Of a DNA stretch of 64,000 nt, positions 9,430-18,409 are shown piece by piece; within the stretch, counting starts at the first letter, position 1, and each line of letters starts with the position of its first letter. Under the pieces are notes generated by a model. The model had not been told where the DNA came from and ran no database searches. It saw only the letters and a program-made list of their open reading frames with translations. This stretch comes from Halieaceae bacterium (GTDB lineage Bacteria; Pseudomonadota; Gammaproteobacteria; Pseudomonadales; Halieaceae). A program made the position numbers and the translations under genes. The stretch is taken from positions 1 to 64,000 of the forward strand of contig CACMGJ010000010.1 of NCBI GenBank assembly GCA_902613175.1, given 5' to 3'.

Positions 9430-9627
9430 ATGGCACGGCGAACCTATGAGAATGATGGCTTGAACGTCGAAACCGCAGATGACGTCGATGAATTGGTCGC
9501 AGACAAACGCCAGGGCTGGCGCGCCAATGCAGCTAAAGCTCGACGGCGACAGCGTCGGTACAAAAAGCGATTAACCAATGAGATTCGCCACCAATCAGGT
9601 ATCACCAATGAGGGTGAGCAAAACTAG
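9430..9627 (+). CDS. Small basic hypothetical protein
   Basis: 65 residues, starting MARRTYENDG. The middle is acidic and the C-terminal half strongly basic (AKARRRQRRYKKR). I preferred the ATG at 9430 to the ORF-track start at 9340 because GAGG lies 5 nt upstream. A TATAAA at 9393-9398 could be its -10 element, but no convincing -35 accompanies it. I do not recognise the family. The basic tail suggests nucleic-acid or ribosome contact, which is inference. Its 3' end overlaps the last codons of the opposing broken thiolase gene. Confidence 0.55.
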   Translation: MARRTYENDGLNVETADDVDELVADKRQGWRANAAKARRRQRRYKKRLTNEIRHQSGITNEGEQN

Positions 9628-10570
9628 TTACAGCGCTCCAGCAATTACGTTCGAGAATCGCTTTTGTGGCTTCGACGCATCCACCAACTACCTCAAGGGG
9701 CTCCCCGCAACAGGTCACTGTGTCGACGATCCGAGCGATGGGCTTCAGCCCTTGCTCCTCGGCAAACTTGGACGAGCCAACCATTAGTGCGGCCGCGGCA
9801 TCACACATCGCTGGCGAATTAGCCGCTGTATGAAGATGGCTAATCTCACTCAAGCCAGGAAATTTCGCGAGCTATACCTGATCAGATCCCGCCTTCCCCA
9901 AATCACCGAAAACACTGGGCATCGCGGCAAGTCGATCGGGGGTAAGCGAGGGTCTGACGCATTCATCGCTACAAACCAATCCCTTCGATGTCGCTATGGG
10001 CAGGATGGAGGTGAAGCGTTCTTCCTTTTGCGCGCGCAGTGCTCGCTGATGACTGCCGAACGCCACAGCATCGAGATCCGTGCGCGACATCTCCCCTCGA
10101 GAGGCAATGAGATCAGCACCCGCCCCCATGAGTAGCATCTGATGATTGACGCCAAAGTCGTGATCAGCGAAGACCCGGGCGCCGTCTGCCATTAGAGGTA
10201 TCCGCGACATCATTTCTACACCGCCAGCCACCAATGCAGAGGTTTGCCCACAATTCACTTTCATTGCAGCCAGTGCAATTGCATCGATACTGGATGAGCA
10301 AAATCGATTGATCGTCATCCTGGCGACTGATGCTGGCCAACCCGCTCTTAAGGCAGAGGTTTTGGCGATGTTGGCCGCCTGTTCGCCCTGCTGGGTGACA
10401 CAACCAAGAATGACTTCAGAAAGCGATACGGGATCGACTTGCGTGCGCAGCACAAGTTCATGGTAAAGCTGATCCAGCAGGTCGGAGGGAGAGAGTTCGT
10501 GAAGCCCGCCGGATTCCTTTGCTTCTGTTCGGGGGCTCCGCAGCGCCTCTAGGACAAACGCATCAATCAA
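9602..10570 (-). pseudogene. Interrupted and 3'-truncated thiolase (acetyl-CoA acyltransferase)
   Basis: Two ORF-track entries (9872-10570 and 9602-9853) lie in the same frame and are parts of one thiolase, separated by an in-frame TAG at 9872-9874. The reading continues as LAKFPGLSEISHLHTAANSP, matching the thiolase core. The active-site Cys91 is in NRFCSSSIDA. After VEATKAILER about 110 residues are missing, including the NEAFA and CxGG catalytic blocks, and the frame ends in unrelated sequence that overlaps the small gene. The start is TTG, directly after the stop of the upstream thiolase. It is most likely a decaying gene; a sequencing error could explain the TAG but not the missing end. 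Confidence 0.8.
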
Positions 10571-11806
10571 TCACGCACCCACACCTACCACCAGACTCGC
10601 GCAGGTGGTTGTGCTACCGCCCATGTTGAAGGTCAGTAAATTTCGCGCATCAGGTATCTGGTACGCACCTGCTCTGCCAGAAACTTGCTTCGCACAATCA
10701 AGCGCCATTCGAACACCGGTCGCGCCCACAGGATGGCCCAGTCCAATCAATCCCCCGCTGGCATTGATCGGAAAATCACCATCAATAGCAATACGACCAG
10801 CTTCCACGGCTTTCCAACTCTCGCCGGGTTTCGTAAAACCGGAATGATCTATCGCCATGTATTCGGTAACGGTGAAACAGTCGTGAGTCTCAAGCCCGTC
10901 CACCTCATCAGCAGCGCCAAAGCCTGCGCGATTTAATGCATCGGACATAGTCTTTGCTGCATGAGGAAAAATGAGATCATCGCCACGCGACCGCGCAAGC
11001 TTTGTCTCCAGAGAAATGGGCGCTGAGCAATGGCCCCAACCCTTGATACGCGGTATGTCCTGCAACTTAAGACCTCGTTTTTCGGCATGTTGCCGCGCCA
11101 ACCTTTCGCTTGCGAGGACGATGCAGGCCGCGCCATCCGTAATCTGACCGCAGTCGAGTTTCCGTACTCGTCCCTCGATGACCGGGTTGAGTGTTTCATC
11201 ACCACGAAAACTGCCTTCGGCGAACTGCCAAGCACGTGTTTGTGCATTCTCGTTCAACTTGGCATTGGCAAAATTGATTTCGGCTATCTGCGTTAAATGA
11301 TCATCTCGAATACCGAAACGCCGGTCATATTCCTCGGTAATCAAATCGAACATAAACGGCCAGGGAAAGTCACAGCTGAGCGCTTCGTGGCCGTGTCACG
11401 TTGCCGCGCCTAAATACTCAGCACCGGTTTTACCGCTCACATTTCGCATGAGCTCAAGTCCAACCACACAGGCAGTCTCATAATGACCCGCCTCGATGTC
11501 CCGCATCGCACCGAGAATCGCCATTGAACCAGACGCACACGCTGCTTCGTGCCGAGACGTCGGCAACATCGCAAGTTCAGGGAATACTTGGCCGAAAAAG
11601 CCACCGATGAGACCTTGCCCGGCGAATAGATCGGCAACAAAATTTCCTACATGGCCGACCTCAATCTGGGCTGGTTCGATGCCTGCGTCCCTGATCCCAT
11701 CGGTCAGTGCCTCGGTAAACATGTCATACACTTCAAGGCCTTCACGCGCCCAATTACGCGCAAAATCCGTCTGACTGCCACCTAAAATATAGACGTTGCT
11801 GCTCAT
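10571..11806 (-). pseudogene. Thiolase family gene with an in-frame stop
   Basis: The N-terminal ORF (11396-11806) and C-terminal ORF (10571-11353) are in one frame, split by TGA at 11396-11398. Restoring a Trp codon there gives a continuous thiolase-like protein of 411 residues. The N-half starts MSSNVYILGG and has the catalytic Cys90 in HEAACASGSM. The C-half has the GLIGLGHPVGATG histidine motif and ends in a MGGSTTTCAS stretch, as in SCP2-type thiolases. The ATG at 11806 has GAGG upstream; the longer ORF-track start runs through the tRNA and is not credible. Together with the next gene it looks like a two-gene acyl-CoA operon in decay. Confidence 0.82.
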
Positions 11807-11899
11807 GTCACGCCTCGATTTGTTATTTGTGTGAGGGATGAACGAATACTTTACTCGCTGCGTGCTATCAGCGCGAGTGAAACAGACTCTGCCTGTTAG

Positions 11900-11916
11900 A
11901 GGGATGAGGTATCCCT
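11900..11916. repeat. Palindrome AGGGAT-N5-ATCCCT upstream of the thiolases
   Basis: Perfect 6-bp inverted arms around GAGGT, about 95 nt upstream of the first thiolase start. It could be an operator for the thiolase operon; no regulator gene is adjacent in the window. Seen directly; its role is inference. Confidence 0.35.
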
Positions 11917-11950
11917 TATCAACGGAACTGCGCGAGATTGTGGTATGTGA

Positions 11951-11962
11951 CCGCTCGAGCGG
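11951..11962. repeat. 12-bp perfect palindrome CCGCTCGAGCGG
   Basis: A continuous palindrome about 145 nt upstream of the first thiolase, between that gene and the tRNA-Lys terminator. It could be a regulator site or chance; GC-rich palindromes of this length are uncommon but not decisive. Confidence 0.3.
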
Positions 11963-12002
11963 CACACCCGGTACCAGCCTTATCAACAACAACTCACATG
12001 AC

Positions 12003-12024
12003 AAAAAAACCACCCGATGGGTGG
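12003..12024 (-). terminator. Intrinsic terminator after tRNA-Lys
   Basis: On the minus strand, CCACCC-ATC-GGGTGG forms a compact hairpin followed by seven T residues. It lies 12 nt beyond the encoded CCA end of tRNA-Lys and would end the transcript before the thiolase genes. Confidence 0.85.
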
Positions 12025-12036
12025 CTTCTTTTGAGA

Positions 12037-12112
12037 TGGTGGGTCGTGCTGGGTTCGAACCAGCGACCAATTGGTTAAAAGCCAACTGCTCTACCGACTG
12101 AGCTAACGACCC
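12037..12112 (-). tRNA. tRNA-Lys (anticodon TTT)
   Basis: The minus strand gives GGGTCGT at the acceptor, a D-loop with AGCTCAGTCGGTAGAGC, an anticodon loop CTTTTAA (anticodon TTT), the T-loop GGTTCGAACC and an encoded CCA 3' end: 76 nt with a complete cloverleaf. It follows the tol-pal-cpoB genes. In pseudomonads a tRNA-Lys lies in a comparable place, after queE and queC, and serves as an integration site. Those two genes are not between cpoB and the tRNA here. Confidence 0.97.
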
Positions 12113-12272
12113 GAAAACTGGTGCAAGAGGGCGCGTATCCTACGGTTTACGCGCGAAAAATCAAGCCTTGAAAATTACCGTCCCATGTCGCGTGTTTACA
12201 CGCCATAAGACCGGCGGGACAAAGCCGCAGAAACACCAAGACGAGCAATAACTCCGCGGCGCAGAACGCTTC

Positions 12273-13106
12273 TCAATCGAGGCTATCTAAAAAGTCCTTG
12301 GCCAATTGGGCCGCGGGATGTTGTTCCGCACCATAGTCGGCAATGACTTGGTTGAGATACTCCTTCGATCGATCTATGTTGCCCTTTAGTGCCTGGACTC
12401 GGCCCAGCTTGTAAAGCGCATCGGGGACCTTACGGTCGTTAGGGTATTGATCCAGCAACAACTGGAAATTCTGACGCGCCGACTCCGGGTCAACAGGCTC
12501 AATAACAAGATACAGCTCACCGAGCCAGTAGTGCGCATTGGGCGCAAATCGACCAAATGGATAACTGGCCAGGAAGGTATTAAACGCGTCAACTGCCGCC
12601 TCGAACTGTCGCTCTCTTACCAAGCCATACGCCGACTGATACGCCTCGCGCTCACCCGGCTGCACCTCGGCCACCGCCACTGGCACCACTGGTGACGGCA
12701 CACTGTCATCGGGAGCTGGGATATCCGTTTCCTGGTCGCCTTCGATGACAGCCGATGGATCGACTGTCCCGATGGCCGCTAAACGTCGATCCACCTCAAC
12801 GTAGCGTTCGAGAGACTGATCTTGCAGACGCATGAGCAGACTGGCCTGCTCTTCCACCAGCCCATTCAGCCGACGGATTTCTTCCTCTAGTTGCTGAACC
12901 CGAAGCGCAAGCGAACGTGAGCCCGTTGATGATAATGGAAGAGGCTGACTGCCGGTGAAGTCAGTAGAGGTGTCCGCCTGCGCGTAAGGAAGCACTGCCG
13001 CCTGCTCGGCCGCGGGCTCAACAGTGGTTACTTGAGCCACACTCGCCGATGCCCAAACAAAAAAGCCGGCGACAAGCGCCGGCTTCGTAACTCGTCGAAG
13101 AATCAT
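12273..13106 (-). CDS. cpoB: Cell division coordinator CpoB (YbgF)
   Basis: 277 residues with a cleavable signal peptide ending near ASASVAQ. An N-terminal coiled coil (VQQLEEEIRRLNGLVEEQASLL, about residues 70-95) mediates trimerisation in the family. A C-terminal TPR domain (YQSAYGLVRERQFEAAVDAFN onward) matches YbgF. It is periplasmic and links outer-membrane constriction by Tol-Pal with PBP1B-driven septal peptidoglycan synthesis. The start is 6 nt after the pal stop, so it is co-transcribed as the last gene of the tol cassette. The linker between the two domains is rich in Asp, Pro and Val. Confidence 0.92.
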   Translation of the reverse strand: MILRRVTKPALVAGFFVWASASVAQVTTVEPAAEQAAVLPYAQADTSTDFTGSQPLPLSSTGSRSLALRVQQLEEEIRRLNGLVEEQASLLMRLQDQSLERYVEVDRRLAAIGTVDPSAVIEGDQETDIPAPDDSVPSPVVPVAVAEVQPGEREAYQSAYGLVRERQFEAAVDAFNTFLASYPFGRFAPNAHYWLGELYLVIEPVDPESARQNFQLLLDQYPNDRKVPDALYKLGRVQALKGNIDRSKEYLNQVIADYGAEQHPAAQLAKDFLDSLD

Positions 13107-13112
13107 AACGTC

Positions 13113-13679
13113 TTACTTGATCTCCACGCGTCGATTCTTCATCCAGCTAGACTCGCCTGAACCGTAAGCCACTGGATTTTCCTCGCCATAACTGATGGTT
13201 TCGATGCGATAAGCAGGAACACCACTGGCTACCATGTAATCACGCACCGCATTAGCACGACGCTCACCCAGAGCTAAGTTGTACTCTCGGGTGCCACGCT
13301 CATCCGTATGGCCCTCGAGTCGAACATTACCGCTATCGGCCATCATGAGAGCCACGTGTGCATCGATGGCAGCACTCGCGTCATCACTGAGTGATGAACT
13401 ATCGTAATCGAAGTAGAAAACACTACCGGCGGCGGAAGCAGCGTCCATTAGACGACGCTTCTCTTCGCGCTTTTCAGCCATCATCATGGCTTTCTCTTTT
13501 TCAATTGCTCGCTGCTCGGCAGCTGCAGCCTCAGCCGCTGCGGCTTGCTCTGCGGCAGCACGTTCTGCCACAGCCTGCGCTGCAGCTTCTTCCTTAGCGG
13601 CATTGCTTGAGCACGCGCTCACTAATGCAGCCATCAAAACAACAGCAGCGGCTTTCCCCAAAGTATTTTTCGTAGTCAT
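13113..13679 (-). CDS. pal: Peptidoglycan-associated lipoprotein Pal
   Basis: 188 residues. The signal peptide ends in the lipobox LVSAC (Cys23). The C-terminal OmpA-like domain (from about residue 86, FYFDYDSS) carries the peptidoglycan-binding signature with EGHTDERGTREYN and ends KNRRVEIK. Between them is an unusually Ala-rich, Glu/Arg/Lys-containing segment (about residues 27-75) predicted to be a long helix, longer than the linker in E. coli Pal. AGGAAA precedes the ATG by a few bases. It anchors the outer membrane to the wall and binds TolB. Confidence 0.95.
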   Translation of the reverse strand: MTTKNTLGKAAAVVLMAALVSACSSNAAKEEAAAQAVAERAAAEQAAAAEAAAAEQRAIEKEKAMMMAEKREEKRRLMDAASAAGSVFYFDYDSSSLSDDASAAIDAHVALMMADSGNVRLEGHTDERGTREYNLALGERRANAVRDYMVASGVPAYRIETISYGEENPVAYGSGESSWMKNRRVEIK

Positions 13680-13766
13680 GGCGTGTTTCCTACACAGGTT
13701 TCTTGAATACTACCCATAATGTAGCGCATATATGTCCATTTGTTGAACATGTAGGCTCTTTTTTCA

Positions 13767-15059
13767 TCATTGTTGCGGCAACATGGGAGACCAAGCAGGC
13801 TCCTGCACGCTACCCGAGCGCGCCGGCAAGCTGAATTTAACTCCCCCATCCACAGCGACCGCACCGAGCACACTCCGCTCACCTCGCTTAGTCGCATAAA
13901 TAACGAGCGATCCGTTGGGCGCAATACTGGGACTTTCATCCAGCGAAGTTTCGGTTAAAACAGTGAGTCGCTCAGTGACTAAATCGAAGACGGCAATGTG
14001 AAAACGTCCGTCTCGCTGATGCACCAGAGCCACGTTACGACCGTCTTCAGCGACACGCGCTCGCGCGTTATATCGCCCCTCGAAGGTCACCCGCTCGATC
14101 TTGCCGGTAGCGAGTTCATAACGGTAAATCTGTGGACGACCCCCGCGATCGGAGGTGAACAGGAGCGACTTACCGTCTGGCATCCAGGTGGGTTCCGTAT
14201 CGATGGCGTAATGCCGTGTCAGCCGGGTCAGTGCTTTTGTCTCAAGATCCAGGAGATAGATATCGGGACTACCATCCTTCGATAAGACTAGCGCCATAAA
14301 CCTGCCATCAGGAGACCATACCGGCGAGTTGTTTAAGCCCTGAAAATTGGTCAACTGCTCCCGCTCGCCGGTGGCGAGTACTTGTCGATAAATAGCAGGG
14401 CGAGACGACTCAAAAGAGACATAGGCAACTTCTTTACCATCGGGTGACCAACTCGGTGCCAAGATAGGGTCGCGCCCTTCAAGAAGGACAATAGGACGTC
14501 GGCCATCGGCATCCGCAACTGTCAACCGATAGAAGTCTTTGCCCTCAGGATTACGCGTCACTGACACATAAATAAGCCGGGTTGCGAAAGCGCCGGGTAT
14601 GCCGGTCAGCTTTTCATAAATCGCATCCGCGACGCCATGCGCCACCATGCGGGCCTCGGATTCGCTACCAACCACTTGACCTGAGAACAACTCAATACCT
14701 CGCTCGACATCGTGAAGCGCGAAATCAACACGTAATTGCGTGCCTTTGCTGACCCGACCGATCACTAAATACCGCGTCGCGATCGCTCGCCAGTCACGAT
14801 AAAATATATCCGCTTTCGATGTCGGCAGACTCAACATGTCACGGCGGCTAACAGGACTAAACTGACCACTGCGCGCAAGGTCGGAATCGACAATCTGTGC
14901 AAAGTCGACGGGCGATGTACCCAAGCCATCCCAGGCGAAGGGAGCAATTGCAATCGAGGTTGGATTATCGATGCCGCGCGTGACTTGAATCTCGAGTTGC
15001 CCCCAAGCAAGAGACGAATAAATCAGGCTCAACAAAAGGAGGGTTATGCGCTGCGCCAT
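13767..15059 (-). CDS. tolB: Tol-Pal protein TolB
   Basis: 430 residues, with an N-terminal signal peptide (hydrophobic [14 protein letters not shown]), an N-terminal domain, then a six-bladed propeller with repeated WSPDG, WMPDG and SDRGG motifs. It is a periplasmic protein that cycles between Pal and TolA during outer-membrane constriction. The gene lies 2 nt downstream of tolA, so it is translationally close, and about 90 nt separate it from pal. Confidence 0.96.
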   Translation of the reverse strand: MAQRITLLLLSLIYSSLAWGQLEIQVTRGIDNPTSIAIAPFAWDGLGTSPVDFAQIVDSDLARSGQFSPVSRRDMLSLPTSKADIFYRDWRAIATRYLVIGRVSKGTQLRVDFALHDVERGIELFSGQVVGSESEARMVAHGVADAIYEKLTGIPGAFATRLIYVSVTRNPEGKDFYRLTVADADGRRPIVLLEGRDPILAPSWSPDGKEVAYVSFESSRPAIYRQVLATGEREQLTNFQGLNNSPVWSPDGRFMALVLSKDGSPDIYLLDLETKALTRLTRHYAIDTEPTWMPDGKSLLFTSDRGGRPQIYRYELATGKIERVTFEGRYNARARVAEDGRNVALVHQRDGRFHIAVFDLVTERLTVLTETSLDESPSIAPNGSLVIYATKRGERSVLGAVAVDGGVKFSLPARSGSVQEPAWSPMLPQQ

Positions 15060-15061
15060 AC

Positions 15062-15775
15062 CTAATACCTCAGATCTTCTGGCTTGAATCGTAGGGGGAA
15101 GCGTCGAAAGTATCGCTCGAAATCGGAAATAGACAAGACTGTGACCTCTGGGAAGCGCGCCACGCGCTCAACGGCTGTAATCGTACTGCGATCAAATGCC
15201 GTACTTCCACTACTGCTGGATATCGAGATACCGACGACTTCACCCGTGGGTACCAAGCTGATAATGAGCAGCACCTCCATACCGTTTCTCGCCGACGGCG
15301 GCCGTCGCCAATTCTGAGTGATTCGCGCCTGCATTAATCCGGCAACCTGCTGAACCTCGTTAACTTCCTCGTTGGGCAGTTGCTCATCGGCATCGGGTAA
15401 ATCTTCAAAGCCTGCCATCAACTCGCGTTGCAGCTCCGCAAGTCGCTCCTCCTGAGATACCTCAGGCGCAGACCCGGGCTGCTCAACGATAGGCTCAGGT
15501 GGTGGCGCCTCGATCTGTGGCGCCGGCGGAGGCGCGGGCTTTGGTTCGGGTTTCGGCTCTACCGCCTTCGGTTTGGGTTTGGATTTGGATTTGGGTTTGG
15601 GCTTTGGTTTTGGCTTAGATAACGAGACCAATGATGCCTGAACTACCTGTGGCTGCGCAGTGATCGTAGGCGAAGCAGTCGTCCACCCACCTTCCAGGGC
15701 AAAAACGAACAGCAGATGAACCAGTAACGCAACGAGCGCCGGAATTCCGAAAATGAGTAAACGATCCGAGTTCAC
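15062..15775 (-). CDS. tolA: TolA with a proline-lysine stalk
   Basis: 237 residues. One N-terminal transmembrane segment (about residues 8-27) anchors it in the inner membrane. A stalk follows, made largely of Lys-Pro and Glu-Pro pairs (about 54-85), then a helical region and a C-terminal TolA/TonB-like domain ([27 protein letters not shown]). Usual TolA stalks are long Ala/Lys/Glu helices; this one resembles TonB. The position between tolR and tolB makes TolA the right name. The GTG start overlaps the tolR stop by 1 nt. It transmits the TolQR proton-driven force to TolB and Pal. Confidence 0.92.
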   Translation of the reverse strand: MNSDRLLIFGIPALVALLVHLLFVFALEGGWTTASPTITAQPQVVQASLVSLSKPKPKPKPKSKSKPKPKAVEPKPEPKPAPPPAPQIEAPPPEPIVEQPGSAPEVSQEERLAELQRELMAGFEDLPDADEQLPNEEVNEVQQVAGLMQARITQNWRRPPSARNGMEVLLIISLVPTGEVVGISISSSSGSTAFDRSTITAVERVARFPEVTVLSISDFERYFRRFPLRFKPEDLRY

Positions 15776-16191
15776 TATCGCCTCGCAGGCGCCTCGGTCA
15801 CCAACCCGACAGATGGCGCCCCTGCTTCTTGCAGCTCTGACATCAGCACCACCACCTCTCCATAGGAAACGGCGGCGTCACCCCAGACCATTACCGCCTT
15901 ATCTGGGTTGCGCTTCAAAACGGTTGCGACACGCTGCTTGACGGTTTCCATGCTCAGTGCCTGATCATCACTGGTTCCCAAATTGAGGTATAGCCTCGCT
16001 TGCGCATCGATGGAGACAATGAGAGGTTCGGCGTCGCTGTCGGACACGGGCGAGGAGTCAGCCTTCGGCAAATCCACCTCGACACCCTGCATAAGCAGCG
16101 GTGCGGTCGCCATGAAAATAACCAGCAAGACCAACATCACATCGATGTAAGGCACGACATTTATTTCAGCGACGGCTCGTCGAGATCTCAC
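15775..16191 (-). CDS. tolR: TolR, inner-membrane motor subunit
   Basis: 138 residues, ExbD/TolR family. A single N-terminal transmembrane segment contains INVVPYIDVMLVLLVIF, with the essential Asp of the proton channel. A periplasmic domain follows. The GTG start overlaps the tolQ stop (GTGA). With TolQ it forms the proton-motive-force motor that energises TolA. Confidence 0.95.
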   Translation of the reverse strand: MRSRRAVAEINVVPYIDVMLVLLVIFMATAPLLMQGVEVDLPKADSSPVSDSDAEPLIVSIDAQARLYLNLGTSDDQALSMETVKQRVATVLKRNPDKAVMVWGDAAVSYGEVVVLMSELQEAGAPSVGLVTEAPARR

Positions 16192-16892
16192 TGGCTGTTG
16201 CCCCGCTTCTGAGCGTAACTCTGGCGTTGCAATAACCCCGAGAACTCATCAACAAACGACTCATAGCGATTGAGTAGCGCATCCGCCTTTGCCGCAAATC
16301 GGTTGTAGGCCAAGACCGCTGGAATGGCAGCAAATAGCCCCATAGCAGTCGCAATCAAGGCCTCCGAGATACCGGGAGCCACGGCCGCGAGCGTGGCCTG
16401 CGAGCTGGTAGCCAATCCTCGAAACGAGTGCATGATGCCCCAAACTGTTCCAAACAAACCGATGTAAGGACTGGTAGAGCCTACCGAGGCGAGGAACGGT
16501 AGGTGCCGCTCAAGTCGGTCGCTTTCGCGCATCAGGGCAACACGCATTGCTCGGCGAGAGCCCTCAACCATCGCCTCAGCATCCATATTTGGCTGGCGGG
16601 ACAGCTTCGAAAACTCTTTGAAGCCGGCTCTGAACAGCGCCTCACCACCCGTGATATCGACGCCCTCTTCAATCGCATCCGAGCCCTCTCGGTAGAGCTG
16701 TGCGAGATCCATTCCCGACCAAAATCGATCCTCAAAATCGAGCAACTCTTCATTCGCACGCCTCAGAATGATCACTCTCTGGACAATCATGAACCACGAT
16801 GTCACCGACGCGGCGACAAGTGTTGCCATCACAAACTTCACTGTGAGGCTTGCCCCAAGAATCAACTCGATAACGCTAAGTTCATCTGCCAT
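16188..16892 (-). CDS. tolQ: TolQ, inner-membrane motor subunit
   Basis: 234 residues, MotA/TolQ/ExbB family. Three membrane segments are visible: near residue 18-38, and a pair at about 135-190 with GSTSPYIGLFGTVWGIMHSF and ISEALIATAMGLFAAIPAVLAYN. It forms the pentameric channel around TolR. It lies 35 nt after ybgC and overlaps tolR. Confidence 0.96.
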   Translation of the reverse strand: MADELSVIELILGASLTVKFVMATLVAASVTSWFMIVQRVIILRRANEELLDFEDRFWSGMDLAQLYREGSDAIEEGVDITGGEALFRAGFKEFSKLSRQPNMDAEAMVEGSRRAMRVALMRESDRLERHLPFLASVGSTSPYIGLFGTVWGIMHSFRGLATSSQATLAAVAPGISEALIATAMGLFAAIPAVLAYNRFAAKADALLNRYESFVDEFSGLLQRQSYAQKRGNSQ

Positions 16893-16927
16893 TTTTTATC
16901 TCACCACTCCTCTCTCACTCAGATGCT

Positions 16928-17320
16928 CTAAGTAAGTAATTCGCGCAATCCCTTTGGCATTCGTTTCGGTTTCCCCGATGTGCCATCGGTAAGAGCCACT
17001 CTCACCTGTCCGCTTGCAAGCTCAGTTCCCGATCGAACGACGGACTGCCTAAAGTCGATCGTGGCAGCACCACTGTTAACCACCTCGGCGACCGCCTCAA
17101 GCTGATCATCCAATCGCGCTGGCACGTGATAATCGATCGCTGCGGAGGTGACGACGAATACCGATCCATCTTCCGTCACCGCTGTTTTATCGACGCCCAG
17201 CGATCGGATAAGTTCCGTGCGCGCACGCTCAAAATACTTCAAATAATTGACGTAATAGACGATGCCGCCTGCGTCAGTGTCTTCAATATAAACTCTGATG
17301 GGGAGCCGGTACTCAGGCAT
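16928..17320 (-). CDS. ybgC: Acyl-CoA thioesterase YbgC
   Basis: 130 residues of the hotdog-fold YbgC/4-hydroxybenzoyl-CoA thioesterase family, with the signature [21 protein letters not shown] near the N-terminus. I moved the start from 17407 to the ATG at 17320, which begins [11 protein letters not shown] as in homologues and overlaps the ruvB end by only 8 nt. It is the customary first gene of the tol-pal cluster and may act on acyl-CoA or acyl-ACP in phospholipid metabolism. Confidence 0.93.
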   Translation of the reverse strand: MPEYRLPIRVYIEDTDAGGIVYYVNYLKYFERARTELIRSLGVDKTAVTEDGSVFVVTSAAIDYHVPARLDDQLEAVAEVVNSGAATIDFRQSVVRSGTELASGQVRVALTDGTSGKPKRMPKGLRELLT

Positions 17321-18374
17321 CACCCTGCTCACCGAGGTCCAAAGAAAGATTACTACCTGTCTCGAGTGACTTTGGTGGCGCCAATCCAAAATGCCGGTAT
17401 GCCGCATTAGTCACAACTCTCCCCCGCGGGGTGCGGACAATCAGTCCCTGCTGAATAAGATAGGGCTCGATGACATCTTCGAGCGTTCCGCGCTCTTCGG
17501 ATAATGCGGCAGCCAGGCTATCAATACCAACCGGCCCACCCTCGAACTTTTCGATCAGTGCGAGCAGGAATCGTCGATCGAGGTGATCAAAACCCTGCTC
17601 ATCAACACTGAGCATATCCAGCGCCTGCTCTGCCATCAGTTGATTAATGACACCGTCACCTTTGACTTGCGCATAATCCCGAACACGTCGCATCAGTCGA
17701 TTGGCAATCCGAGGGGTGCCTCGCGATCGCTTGGCTATCTCAAGCGCACCCGCGTCATCTGCCTCAACCTCAAGGATCGATGCGGCACGGGACAAAATGC
17801 GCTTCAGATCGCTGACCTCATAAAACTCCAATCGCTGAACAATGCCAAAACGATCTCTCAGCGGCGATGTCAGCAAGCCCGCTCGGGTCGTAGCGCCCAC
17901 GAGAGTAAAGGGTGGCAGGTCTAATTTAATCGAGCGTGCCGCAGGTCCCTCCCCAATCATAATGTCTAGCTGAAAGTCCTCCATAGCGGGATAGAGTATT
18001 TCTTCGACGTAAGGACTGAGCCGGTGGATTTCGTCGATAAACAGGACATCGTTGGGTTCAAGATTGGTCATGATGGCCGCAATATCACCTGCCTTTTCTA
18101 GTACGGGGCCACTGGTGGTCTTGAGTTGCACGCCCATTTCATTTGCGATGATGCTCGCCAGGGTCGTTTTGCCGAGACCTGGCGGACCGAAGATGAGCGT
18201 GTGATCAAGTGGCTCACCCCGACCTTTGGCTGCCGACAGAAAGATCTCCATCTGCTCTCGGACAGCAGACTGACCGATATAGTCATTGAGCGTCTGTGGT
18301 CTGACCGCGCGATCGAGGGCCGTCTCGCGGTTATCAGCGGCACCTCCAGCGACTAAACGATCGGTTTCAATCAC
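17313..18374 (-). CDS. ruvB: Holliday junction helicase RuvB
   Basis: 353 residues, AAA+ ATPase with Walker [10 protein letters not shown], Walker [10 protein letters not shown], sensor [18 protein letters not shown] and a C-terminal winged-helix region ([16 protein letters not shown]). It drives branch migration of Holliday junctions with RuvA. The gene lies 35 nt after ruvA and its end overlaps ybgC. Confidence 0.97.
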   Translation of the reverse strand: MIETDRLVAGGAADNRETALDRAVRPQTLNDYIGQSAVREQMEIFLSAAKGRGEPLDHTLIFGPPGLGKTTLASIIANEMGVQLKTTSGPVLEKAGDIAAIMTNLEPNDVLFIDEIHRLSPYVEEILYPAMEDFQLDIMIGEGPAARSIKLDLPPFTLVGATTRAGLLTSPLRDRFGIVQRLEFYEVSDLKRILSRAASILEVEADDAGALEIAKRSRGTPRIANRLMRRVRDYAQVKGDGVINQLMAEQALDMLSVDEQGFDHLDRRFLLALIEKFEGGPVGIDSLAAALSEERGTLEDVIEPYLIQQGLIVRTPRGRVVTNAAYRHFGLAPPKSLETGSNLSLDLGEQGDA

Positions 18375-18409
18375 GGCATTCTCTCAGGCTCTTCATCGTA
18401 TCCACACCA

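Noticed and set aside
11396-11398. TGA as selenocysteine or Trp recoding in thiolase A
   Set aside because: TGA is used as a normal stop by many genes here, no Sec insertion element is apparent, and thiolases have no Sec homologues at this position.
9602-11806. Frameshifts as the cause of the split thiolases
   Set aside because: The halves of each gene share the same reading frame and the only interruption is a single stop codon, so in-frame nonsense changes explain them better.
12037-12112. tRNA-Lys as an attachment site of an element inside the window
   Set aside because: I found no duplicated tRNA 3' end and no integrase gene; only the position relative to other species is suggestive.
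13391-13719. Plus-strand Ala/Leu-rich ORFs over pal
   Set aside because: They mirror the Ala-rich codons of pal on the other strand and show no domain.
15540-15622. Short GGTTT/GGATTT DNA repeats as a tandem-repeat element
   Set aside because: They are the codons of the Lys-Pro stalk of TolA, so protein composition explains them.
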